Source: Selaginella moellendorffii
Taxonomy: Eukaryota > Streptophyta > Lycopodiopsida > Selaginellales > Selaginellaceae
Direction of reading: 5' to 3'
Assembly: GCF_000143415.4 (NCBI RefSeq)
Contig: NW_003314321.1
Span: 1,182,422 to 1,246,421 of the forward strand
DNA length: 64,000 bases
In this document: one piece after another, positions 22,793-32,210 of the stretch
Layout: every line of letters begins with the position of its first letter
Numbering within the stretch: the first letter of the stretch is position 1
The notes under the pieces: generated by a model
What the model was told of the DNA's origin: nothing
What the model saw: only the letters and a program-made list of their open reading frames with translations
The model's database searches: none
Translations under genes and position numbers: made by a program

Positions 22793-25424
22793 TCAGACTG
22801 TTATTTTTTGCCTCCAACGCCTATACAATAATCTTGGAATTTCATCACTCTCCACACTATCAGGATTTAAACCCAATAGTAATGCCATCTCTTCTCTAAT
22901 ACGTCCACGCTCATGTTCAGTGGTCGAAGAACCCATCCGGTTGAGCAGATTATGGAGATGCGGATAGTGCTTGGCTAGACAATATACATGCCATAAATGA
23001 TGACTGGTGTCTATCCGATCAAATGGCTTCTGATATACCGTTCCATCTGCCATTTGGTTGATTTCTGCAGCCACCTCCTGGACTGGCCGGTTCTCTATCA
23101 CCATCGCTTCAAGCCGTTTTGCAAGGTCCCCCAGAACATACGGTTTCTTCTCCCTAGTTTCCATACTGCAAGAGATGGGGTGCACTGCATATGTGTGCGT
23201 GTTCGCTGCAGTTTTAATCGGCGAGTCATCGATGATGAGGATTTCACTTGACCTAGTAGTCCGGTTCATCACTACAGCCTCTGGCTTGACGAAGATGGGC
23301 TTGCTACCCCTCACATGGACCATAGTCAAGCAATCCTCCTGCGTTAGGAGAAAGTCAAATGGTAATATTACTCGCGTCTGATCGTGCATCATCTGTAGCA
23401 ACGTTAATGCATTGTGGCGCATCATGGATGTCCAAACTCCCAATTGCAAATTGAACCCGGCCCTCTGTTTTAAGTGTCGCATGGTCATTATTAGATCCCG
23501 CAGTTTCTCCCATGTGATTAATGTGAATCTGTCTCTTTTGACCAACTTGCGACCGCAGGCTTTGGAGGGTGCAGTGACATTCGAGGACGAGCCACGCTCA
23601 TGGGAGAAAAGGACACCGTTCAGATCAAAAACGATACAGTACTTTCGCCGTGACTCTAAAATGAAATGCGTCAGCATAAAAAATGGTACAAGTCAATTTT
23701 ACCATCTACAATATTAGCGAATGGTGCTCCCGATGGTCGTTCAGAGGGTTTTGGTCGAGGAAACGTGAAGGGCGGAAATACTCTCCTCTACAATGTGGGG
23801 TCAATCGCATCCGATGGCGTGTGGGCACATGCCATTTCAGCTATAGACTCTGGTACAACTGGCTCAACAATGGCATGGGGTGGTTCCGATGGCGTGTGAT
23901 CACACGCCATTTCAGCTGGTGCCTCCGTTGGCAAAGTGGACATAACCGAACAGGCAGCAGGGGCGGTGTAGGGAGGTTCCAACGGCGCGTAGTCAGACGA
24001 TTGGGCACACGTTGAGTCCGTTGGAAATGAGGATACGACCGGCTCGGCGGCTGGGGCGGCCTCATGCGGGTCCAATGGCGCCTGGTCACCGTCAGTTGGA
24101 TACGTGGACAAGATTGACTCAGTGGTATGGGCAGCATCAAGTGGAGCGTGGTCAGCTTGCTTGGCGTTGATATGGATAGTAGCCTCCACTAGCTCTGATG
24201 ACTCTTGCAGGCAAGTAGAGTCTACTGGCGGATCCATATGCATGTCCAAATATCTCCCTTCGATTGAGATGGTATCCTCCCTACTGGCTACTAAAAACAA
24301 ACTCATTAGCACATTGAATCGACTATACTGTATTTACCATCAACTGCTATTGGGCGCACTGTTGATTCTGAAGGATTGGACATACGTTTCGACCCTTGCT
24401 TGGCACTATCCTTCCTCGACACTAAAGGCTAGAGTTTGTATCTTAATTCAACTGAATAATCTCTACTTACCATTTCTTCTGCGACCTACATGGACAATGT
24501 TAGAAATGGTAAAAGGTTAGGAATGGATGTACTATTATTTACCTGATGGTTTGTCTTGTATGACCTTCCTCCGCTGCTCTTTGGCCACCTCAGGCTGGCC
24601 ATCGTCGTCATCATCGTCATCGTCGTTATTGTGATCGTCACCATTGTGAGGACCATCCAAGTCCTCTTCGTCCTCCTCTTCTTCGTCCTCCTCTTCTTTG
24701 TCCTCCTCTTCGTCCTTCTGCTCTTCCTGCTCATTATCTTTCTCTGGCTCCTCATCCCCCTCCTGCATTTCTTCCATAGGTTGCTTAGGCTGGATGGCTT
24801 GTTTTTCTAGGACCATCTTGGGAAAATCATCTGGCCGAGTCTCCATCTCAAAATACAAGACATCCATAGCCTGTTTCAGTGCTTGACCTAGGACCGTATC
24901 CTCACCCAACTGTCTTAACATGGTTTCTGCATGTTCTTGCACCCTTCGAAGATGACGAGATGAGAAAAACGTGGCCCTGACTTGAAAAGCATCCCTCATC
25001 CATTGTACCTCTCCATTGAGATTGGGGAAGGGGAGTCCGCCATAGGAATCTGAGTCAGGAGGTGGTGACTGGCTCCTTTCACTCAGCCCTTGATCTGCAA
25101 TGAATGGCATGAGCACACACGCCATAACCGCGAGGCATTACCTATCATCTTTTCGTTGCCCTTTTTCCTTTTCGAATCAAACGCCTCTGATCCCGATGAC
25201 TGTCCAACGTGCTTTCGCTTTTTATGACCACTGTCAGTTTGAGCTTGACTGGTGCTTGCCTGTTTTGCCTTTGAAGAAGTGTCTCTTGCAAGGAATGGCA
25301 TGAGACCACACGCCATTGCAAATATAATTTGTACCTCCTTTTTTCCTATTGCTTGTCTGTTTGTCCTTCTTCGACGCGCCACCAGTGCGCTTTTCAGTCC
25401 TCGTGTCTGAATATTCACAACGAT

Positions 25425-25462
25425 CTATAATCAAAATGGCGTGAGGCCTCACGTGACCTTAC
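25425..25462 (-). other. 38-bp intron largely made of a palindrome
   Basis: GTAAGG...TTATAG on the minus strand. It contains CGTGAGGCCTCACG (25440-25453), a perfect 14-bp palindrome, plus flanking ATGGCG. Removing it keeps the frame (phase 1 on both sides). Confidence 0.6.
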
Positions 25463-26896
25463 CTTGTGCAGGTTGTGAGCTCGGCCTAACATCAGTAGTT
25501 GTTAACGCCGTTTCAGCATCTGGGGGTGGCCACGCTCCTGCATACAGAGCTTGTGAGATAACATTTAAACTTAAAGTGTGTATTCACCAGGTTCGCAGAG
25601 AAGATACTGTTTTTCTTTGGCAACTGTAATTATATGCTCCATTGAAGTCACCTCTTCAATGGAGTTTGTCACCGCAACACACAGGACACCCTTGAGTAGT
25701 GCGGCTCGAAAGAATAGTCCGCTGCAATTGTACTCGACAACGCATTTGCCCTTGGTGTCACCCGCTATTGCGTTAAAGACCCAGCTGAGCATTTCCCATG
25801 CTGCACCTGGAGCTTTCTTTGGATTCGAAAGCTCCATAGCCGTCTTCAGTTCCTCAGGCACGGGTAAATTGACCTCCCTCAGATCAATTCGATCGGCCTT
25901 GCCGAACGAAGCTGGGAAGTCACTCCAGTCCCACTCTGCTGTAGGACCAATAACAAGGGCGAGTGTGAAGATGCGGACATTCGTCGGTATCTTCTTCTTA
26001 GCCATTATCCCATGTATCTCCCGCATCTCCTTGCCTTTCAACCGAGCCTTCACCTCGTTCAAGGCCTTCCAGAACTTGTAATAGGATTCGGAGTCGTAGA
26101 TCATATAGTGGACTGAAGATTCCACCTCCGCAAGTCCCACCATTAAGTCAATGATGGAGCTGACTTCGTCTGCATGAGTGATCTCTTCGTTTGTGAAGTC
26201 CATCACACAAAAGATGTTCTTGACCTGCTCATCTCCGCGGGAAACGATGCTCCTCCGCCTTTGATCCTCATCCGAATTCACGTATACCCGGTAAGGTTCT
26301 CGATAGGCCTCTGCTGCGGGGTCGAGCTGTTTCTGAAGCCGGCGGTCGACATCCCTCTTAATGAAATTTGGATACTGATCCAACTTCTCAGTTTTACTTT
26401 TCGTGGCATCCCGCAGCAGATCGATGAACTTGGGGGCCCCCTTCACGTACTCGTCGATGTCTTCATTTGACAAGTCCAGCTCTTCCATCATCTCTTGCGT
26501 GGCGTCGATGCTCACCCTCTCCACGGCCACTTGCTCGAAGATCCAATCCTTCAATAGCGCACGAGCTCTCAGAGTCGTGCACAAGTCCTCGTATGTCACA
26601 ATATGGCCGGGAGTCATTTTGGTCTTGTTGAAGACTACCTCACCACGTAGAAGAGCATTAGCCACTGTCAGAAGGTCGTCGTCGTCTAGAGACCGCGAGA
26701 AACGCAAGGCGTTGAGCTTCAAATCATTGGGCTTCCGGCCGTCCTCCACACCCATTGAGTTTAGCAACTCCCCGTCATGGTACCTCCTCAGCACATCTAC
26801 CCATTTATCAAAAACAACTTTTGTCGCGAGTAGAATGTTATGGATGCTGAGTGTGTCATTGACCCCCAGTGTTTTCGAGAGAAGACTCGAGAATTC

Positions 26897-26950
26897 CTGC
26901 AATGGAAATGGCGTGAGGCCACATGCTATGCCACATGCAACGAGGCTTAC
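26897..26950 (-). other. 54-bp intron with palindrome
   Basis: GTAAGC...TTGCAG on the minus strand, phase 0. It carries a degenerate palindrome at 26908-26929 plus an extra half-site. The upstream exon ends in a TAG-CAG pair. Confidence 0.65.
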
Positions 26951-28268
26951 CTGCTAGGCGCTAGTTGCTAGTGCACGTCCTTGTCTTTGTTTTTGTGGCT
27001 TCTTCAGTTGAACTCAGAGCTTCCGTGTTCGTGCCAATGTCTCGTGCAGACCCGATTTGTAGCACGTTTCTTGCTTGACATTCTGCGCGTGGGAGATGGA
27101 TATGATAGATCGGAGGGGCGAGTTGCCTTTTATTAGGCGGACAACTCTTGTCTTGAAGACTTTCTTTACCTCCTCGCCCACCATAATATCCAGAACTATC
27201 TCTTGCATCGCCAAGCTAGAATGCTGCCCGGAGACGGCATAGATCCGGATGTTCTGATCGTCCAACACCTTCCTATTGATCAAGTTTGGAAACCTCGTCT
27301 CGCCCTTCATTGTTTGGTAGTAGGGGATCACGTCTGCGATGTCGGGTGTTACTGGACTTGCCAGCATCTTCTGCTTCAATTTCTCCACCCACTCATCAGA
27401 TACTAGCTTGTGGTTGTATTTGCTTTGGATGTCGATACGGCTCACGTCGATTGTATATACTTTGTTGGAATAGTAACAAGTACTATTATCTGCGACGATT
27501 TTTGCTGCCTCTTCTTGCTCTTTCTGCTCTTTGCGGCTCTTCTTTTTGGTGGGTGTAGTGTTCGAACCCAAGGCAATGGCATCACCGAGTAGCTTCTTTT
27601 TTGGAGCAGCAGAGTCGGACGTCGGCTTGAGCTTGACCACCCTTTTCTACTTCGGGGTAGTTTCCAGATCGACCCCCTTCCCCTTCGCTTCGCGAACTGG
27701 AAGCACTCTCAACGGCTCAATGTTGGAATATAGTTTTTGAACATCGCCGTAGGTGAGGTCTGTGGATTCCATGTGATCTTCATAGACCCGCAGCGTCTTT
27801 GAAATTGTGGGCCTCCTGGACAACCTCTCCCTAGCTCCCTCTAGGAATTCCTCATAGCCGCTGCCCCCCTCCGGGAAGCCGCTAGGATGTGCAAGGTGGA
27901 TCTTGAAGGCGGACGCTGTCTCTACCACAAGTGCCAATCCATATTCTTGCATGGAACTGCATGGAGTGTCTGTCACTTGGATGAGGATCCCCATGCATTA
28001 TTTTCTCCCACCATCTGTGTTGTACAGCATCAGATCCTTGCCTTCCATCCCGAAAGTCTAACTGGTGAGCTCCTCCCCCTTCTCTGCATCCACATTGACA
28101 GTGGCTGGAAGAAGAACGTAATTCCTCGCCTGTTCAGAAATGCACAACAATTAGAGCTGACAGATGAAAAGCTAGCAGCTAGAAATAACGTGAGGCCACA
28201 CACCATTCACCACTGCATCAGATGTCTTGAGGCTGCATCCTAAGATGGCGTGAGGCTACACGCCATCT

Positions 28269-28686
28269 GTAACCGGACTGCTTATGGAACGTCTTTCAAG
28301 TTGTTCTCTTTAATTACTAACAAAAGCTTTTAAGGTTACCAAACGGTATTACTTAAAAAACAAGCAAGTATATTTCTACTCCAAATATTCTAAGGCCCTT
28401 AGCCGATTGAGAAAAGAGGTGCACTCTTATTCATGGGCCTTTTCTTTCTAAAAAATATATACAGTTGCAGCAAGGCAAAAGGAATATAGCAACAGGCTAG
28501 CAGGGGCCAAAGATAGCGTGAGGCCTCATGCCAATTTTGTGAATGCAAAATTTCACGTGGGTGTCAATAGCATGTTTGAATAATGGCATGTGGCCTCATG
28601 CTATTGAGGTTGTTTAGTATGTTATGATTTAGGCCATTCTCCAATCATTTTTTGTATGGTCTTAACTTCTTTTCTGCACTTTCAGA
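28269..28686. promoter_or_regulatory. Divergent region between the two genes of the TIR element
   Basis: AT-rich, no gene. It holds two palindromes (28512-28534 and 28582-28605) and a half-site near 28565. It lies between the 5' end of the minus-strand gene and the start of the plus-strand gene, so it is the likely promoter region of both. Confidence 0.45.
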
Positions 28687-29466
28687 ATGGCCTTCAGGGT
28701 TGGGGAAAAGGTTTACATTTTGAATGGTGGGAAGAGAGTTGCAAAAGGGACCCTTGTGTCTATGGATCGGAACTTTGTTATACACTGTCAAAGGCTTGGG
28801 GAAGGCAATGCTGCTGTATCAGTAGAGACTGTCTTCGATGGGAATGTGGTTGCTATTGAACAAGGAGAGATGGTCGTCGGGGTAAATGTTGTTGTTGCCT
28901 TGAAAAATCTTTAGAAGAAAGCAGATGTTGGGGACAGCGCAAGTGCGACGCATGTTCCCTCCGTGGATCTTAAGAACCGTGCTACATGGATTTAGGCGAA
29001 GGTGTTTCTAAACAACCTCGAGGGGGAGGTGGTAGCTGAGGGCTTAGCCACAGTTGTCGATCCAAGAGATGCGGTTGCTAATCAAGAATTGGGCTGGGAT
29101 GATATTGGAGTTGCGATTTTAGAGGTTGTTGACACAGAAGAAAACAGTCTGACTATTGGAAGCATTGTGCGGTGGAAATTGAGGCACTTAGTGTTTGAGA
29201 ATGTGAAGGATTCACAATCAAACACCACTACAACTGATGACAGAACATCTCTTCATGGGAAAAGAAAGTACACCTTCCTAAAGCGCAGCCAAAGGGATCT
29301 GAGCAACGAACCGAAAAGGCAGAAAATGGCGATGAAGGTTCGAATGGTCTCGACAGTTGCTTGTTGCAAGAGGAGGTGCTGTCAACATGCTGATTGGGAT
29401 GCTATTGAAGAGGAGAGAGCAAGATACAAGACATTGTCCTGGAAGGCAGCTTACAATCATATGTGA
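28687..29466 (+). pseudogene. Two-repeat protein of TE-associated (DUF8039-like) type, with two stops
   Basis: The frame from ATG at 28687 to TGA at 29464 is open except for TAG at 28912 and 28993, both one C-to-T change from CAG. Two similar units can be seen. The first is VGEKVYILNGGKRVAKGTLV, then HCQRLGEGNAAVSVETV. The second is VFLNNLEGEVVAEGL, then ELGWDDIGVAILEVV. This pattern (a 'name, VA-G, V-V' strand series ending near a W or K) recalls DUF8039-type domains found with plant transposon proteins. That link is from memory and tentative. The C-terminal part is basic (KRQKMAMKVR). The partner gene is divergent. Confidence 0.5.
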
Positions 29467-29546
29467 CATATGCATTTACCAATCACACGTGCATAAATCT
29501 AATAATATGGCGTGTGGCCCATATTAATGGCACATAAACCCATATT

Positions 29547-29906
29547 GTGGGCTTACGTGCTTTATGTACCATCATTCCCTTGCAGCGTGTGTGTTGGTTT
29601 CCTTTTATAACACAACGAACTCCATATTTTAGGGTGAAGAGCGTTCTCATGGCAAGCACAAAATCCGTAAGTGAGGCAGAAAAGGAGACGGAGAAGGAGA
29701 TAGGTGAAGATGTAGAATATATAAGTCTTCCAAACTCCCCGTACTATACTCCAGGTGATCATTTTTCTGAACAAACGGCAACATTAACAACTATCGAGAA
29801 CGCCCCAGTAACGTCAGAGACAACAATCCAAAGCAAAACAACTGACCCGGAGAAGGATGATAGTACCGCTGAGAGTACCAAAAAGGAGGTGTCCACTAGC
29901 GCTTAG
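29547..29906 (+). CDS. Possible downstream exon or small acidic protein
   Basis: An open frame of 119 codons. An AG acceptor (CCCTTGCAG, ending near 29585) precedes a stretch rich in Glu, Thr and Ser (EAEKETEKEIGEDVEYISLP). It may be a further exon of the plus-strand gene or a separate low-complexity ORF. A palindrome follows directly at 29913-29936. Confidence 0.35.
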   Translation: MGLRALCTIIPLQRVCWFPFITQRTPYFRVKSVLMASTKSVSEAEKETEKEIGEDVEYISLPNSPYYTPGDHFSEQTATLTTIENAPVTSETTIQSKTTDPEKDDSTAESTKKEVSTSA

Positions 29907-29939
29907 GCTTATAATGGCGTGTGCCCTCATGCCATTTAC

Positions 29940-30541
29940 TTGATCACCAAATACTTTTTTCCCTTTGCACTAGTATATCTTAATACCGGTCTGAGAAATA
30001 GAATGGCATGTGCCCTCAGGCCTTTTACTAAATCACCTTTGAAAGAAATGCAAGCCTCTATGTCGTAAAAAAAGGTACTAGAGAAATTCCTTAATAATAT
30101 GAATGTTATTTAGTTTCATGAAAATACACTAAGGGTCAAATGAGTTAAATGACTTCTCCAGACTAGCAATGCCTCTTGCTACACCTTCACAATTAGATTC
30201 GTTAGAAAAAGATAACATTGAATAATATCTAAATGTTCTCACCATTAAGTTATATGTCTGGCTAATAGGAATGACGTTCATCTTGGAAAGCTCACCACAC
30301 GCTCAATGAACAAATAAATAGTGTGTGCACGCATGCCATCGCTCTTCTTTAGCTTCAGATTCGGCTTGTTCACCTTGACAATGAGATTTATTATACAACC
30401 AGATGGACACAGTCTGGACATAAAGTCACCGCGCTAGTCACCATGCCCCAGATATGTCTAGCCCCTAGACAAAAAACATATAATTTCACGTCATTTTCAA
30501 ATACTTGAAAATTTGTACCTAGTCCCATTTTACTGAATAAA
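29940..30541. other. Right subterminal region of TIR element
   Basis: AT-rich, no gene. Two palindrome copies (30002-30026 and 30321-30339), and a GTCCCATTTTAC...ATCCCAC hairpin next to the right terminal repeat. Confidence 0.5.
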
Positions 30542-30565
30542 TCCCACTTTAACGAAATAGAGCTT
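30542..30565 (-). repeat. Right terminal inverted repeat
   Basis: 24 bp, reverse complement of the left terminal repeat, followed by CACA at 30566-30569. Confidence 0.95.
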
Positions 30566-30569
30566 CACA

Positions 30570-31000
30570 TAAATTATTTTATCTTCTTGGAGAGGATTTG
30601 TAACAAGGTATGATTTATTGCTCATGTTTATAATATGCAATTAAAAGTCCCTACCTTGATGCATATTGGAAGTGATAGTCTTACAAATGGTGAGTCATAG
30701 GATGGATAGTGGTGAAACGTTAAACTATTTTGTCTAAGCTTGTTATTGAAGACTTGGGTTGCAATGTTCAATTCTTTGACTATTTATTCAACTATTGTTC
30801 TTTGAGTAGCTTGATGTTGGATTAGTTTTGAGTTTGGTTGGATAGAGATTGGTATAAACTTGTCTGTGTTGTGAACAAAAGTTAGTGGTATTAGGTGTTG
30901 TTAATATCTATCCGTGGGGTGTAACATTTATCTTGCATTTTATCGAATCGAGTTAGCACTTGATACTCATGTAAATCTTTGTAGTAATGACATGGGCATT
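30570..31000. other. AT-rich DNA right of the TIR element
   Basis: No gene or known repeat recognised. It lies between the TIR element and an LTR-D copy. Confidence 0.4.
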
Positions 31001-31351
31001 TGTAACACACGTGGTTTTTACCCTTTATCCTATGGTGTTTTACCATAGGATAACACTATGAAGTGGAACCTAAAGCCTCCATGTGCCACATGTCACATGC
31101 CACGTGTCCATAGGGCAGTGGTGTGGAACCTGAGGTTCAGGGCCTTGGGCCACTGAACGAAGGAACGGTGCCAAACTCCTAAGCATGGAGTCAAGGAGTG
31201 ACGAAACCGGACCACAGAGCAACTCCCGAGCATACAACCCAAGGAGCGAAGGGATAGGAGCCCAGAGTGACTTGGAACAGTCTTAGAGCAACGAGCATCC
31301 CATTGCCAAGACCAGCACACAAAACGGAGCCAAATGGAGTCTGGCGCTATT
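31001..31351 (-). repeat. LTR-D, minus orientation, truncated
   Basis: Starts TGTAACACACGTGG (plus-strand reading) and matches 56906-57260 closely. It stops at GGCGCTATT, where the full LTR continues with CGGCATACCGG. The chromovirus LTR begins exactly there. Confidence 0.75.
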
Positions 31352-31711
31352 TGTCAAGACCCCCAACAAGATCAAGACTGGAACATGCAGAAGACAGAGA
31401 GAAAAGCTAGTGGAAATGAAGAAAAAACCTTAGACTGGCGTTGATTCAGATTGTGGAGAAATGGAACAAAGCTAACTATATATACTATAGGTTGATGAAG
31501 CTCCACCACTCTTGGATCGAGGACGGCCTAAATATAGCTAAGGTCGAGGAGGCGCCATATCATCACCAGGAATGTGGCTCGAGACTCAGGAATCGTATGG
31601 GAAATCAGAGAGTCAAGAATAGAGAAGTGTCTCGAGAGTTAGGAATGTGGTTTGCAGGTCAAGAATCCGGCGAGAGTCAGGAATGTGGCAAGAATTAAGG
31701 GATTCCTAACA
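31352..31711 (-). repeat. 3' LTR of old chromovirus
   Basis: A 360-bp segment TGTCAAG...CCTAACA, followed (31712-31727) by a purine tract on the minus strand (CTTGAGGAGGGGGTGC). That fits a 3' LTR and polypurine tract of the minus-strand gypsy remnant to its right. Confidence 0.6.
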
Positions 31712-31727
31712 GCACCCCCTCCTCAAG

Positions 31728-32210
31728 AATGAGTGGAATGAGGACGTGAATGAGAATGAAGAGGAGGATGACATGGGTGGCGAGAGACGGGAGATGGAAA
31801 AAAAGAAGGAAGACTGGGATGAGAAGGATAACGGTGGTGGAAGTCTTGAACAAGGTCAGGAGAATGAATCAGGTTGTTTGTAGGTTCCCAAGTGCGTTCT
31901 TCAAGTCCATAACCCTTCCAGTCAACTAAATAGTAGAGTTTAGACCGTGAGATCTTGGAATCAAGGATGTCCTAAACCTTGTACTCAGACCCATCCTTGA
32001 GCTGCACTGGTGGAGGCGAAGGAATGACCCGATTTGGAATAAGACTGGGAATATAAAGCTCAAGGAGAGAGGAGTGAAAAACGAGGTGAATTTGATATGA
32101 GGAGGGAAGTGCAAGGTGATAAGTGATAGGATTAATGATGGCAATGATAAGGAAAGGACTGAGGCGTTTGAAATCGAGTTTGGGACATGGCCTAGTGGTG
32201 GAGATATTTC
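31728..32210 (-). pseudogene. Chromovirus integrase C-terminus and chromodomain, left part
   Basis: Minus-strand fragments read ITYHLALPSSYQIHLVFHSS (equivalent to the usual YRL-LP...HPVFHVS), then EYKVQDILDS, KLYYLVDWKGYG and RTWEP. This is a classic chromodomain tail (family knowledge). Frameshifts break it. The gene is split by the younger gypsy insertion and continues at 39744. Confidence 0.75.

Larger units (their letters stand above)
22793..28240 (-). pseudogene. ParB-like / methyltransferase-like / FCP1-type HAD fusion gene, with stops
   Basis: Exons (complement): 22793-23655, 23703-24290, 24338-24421, 24471-24485, 24543-25094, 25142-25282, 25335-25424, 25463-25549, 25588-26896, 26951 to about 28130 (5' end uncertain). 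All nine introns are GT-AG and 38-57 bp, and the frame closes exactly. From the N-terminus: a ParB/Srx-like stretch (IYAVSGQHSSLAMQEIV, about 27200); a segment ending CSGLFFRAALLKGVLCVAV that resembles the SAM-binding end of N6/N4 DNA methylases, without a visible DPPY; an acidic Asp/Glu run (24600-24760); a repetitive Pro/Thr/Ala segment; and a C-terminal HAD domain with CIVFDLNGVLFSH, LGVWTSM and EILIIDDSP. The HAD assignment is good, the other two are tentative. Six in-frame stops (28058, 27998, 27647, 27014, 26954, 23788) each fit a C-to-T change in a Gln or Arg codon. Confidence 0.65.
22736..30340. repeat. Family of dispersed ~22-bp palindromes
   Basis: Core form ATGGCGTG, 4-8 bases, CACGCCAT. 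Clear members: 22737-22758, 23814-23835, 23889-23910 (perfectly self-complementary over 22 bp), 25104-25125, 25295-25316, 25436-25453, 26908-26929, 28187-28206, 28243-28268 (10-bp perfect arms), 28512-28534, 28582-28605, 29913-29936, 30002-30026 and 30321-30339. Many arm differences are G-T type and so keep stem pairing in RNA. Four lie inside short introns, two inside coding sequence and the rest in flanks. None was seen outside the terminal repeats. Copy positions were found by eye. Confidence 0.85.
22351..30565. mobile_element. 8.2-kb TIR element with 4-bp TSD, unknown superfamily
   Basis: The 24 bases at 22351-22374 (beginning AAGCTCTATTTC) are exactly the reverse complement of 30542-30565. 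CACA abuts both outer ends (22347-22350 and 30566-30569), a likely 4-bp target-site duplication. Inside are a long minus-strand multi-exon gene (22793 to about 28240), a plus-strand gene (28687-29466 and perhaps 29547-29906) and at least a dozen related palindromes that occur only between the terminal repeats. I recognise no transposase, integrase or helicase. A 4-bp duplication is unusual for the common plant superfamilies: hAT 8, Mutator 8-11, CACTA 2-3, Harbinger 3, Tc1 TA (established knowledge). The genes carry stops, so this copy is probably inactive. Confidence 0.8.

Noticed and set aside
22997-23381. Plus-strand frames over the HAD domain
   Set aside because: Shadows. The minus strand carries the HAD motifs and frame.
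24556-24886. Apparent plus-strand membrane protein (VVIIVIVVIVIV, SSSSSFCSS)
   Set aside because: Reverse reading of the Asp/Glu-rich linker codons of the minus-strand gene. Composition artefact.
23788-28995. Stop-codon reassignment (TAG/TAA read as Gln)
   Set aside because: Gln fits most positions, but the neighbouring host MYB and PPR genes and the intact gypsy polyprotein use standard stops. Deamination of a silenced element is simpler.
22736-30340. CRISPR-like array
   Set aside because: The palindromes are irregularly spaced by tens to thousands of bases, vary in sequence and lie in introns and coding DNA of a plant genome.
22351-30565. Contaminating bacterial or viral DNA
   Set aside because: ParB and methylase-like pieces suggested it, but GT-AG introns, precise terminal repeats and the duplication inside plant LTR DNA argue for a resident eukaryotic element.
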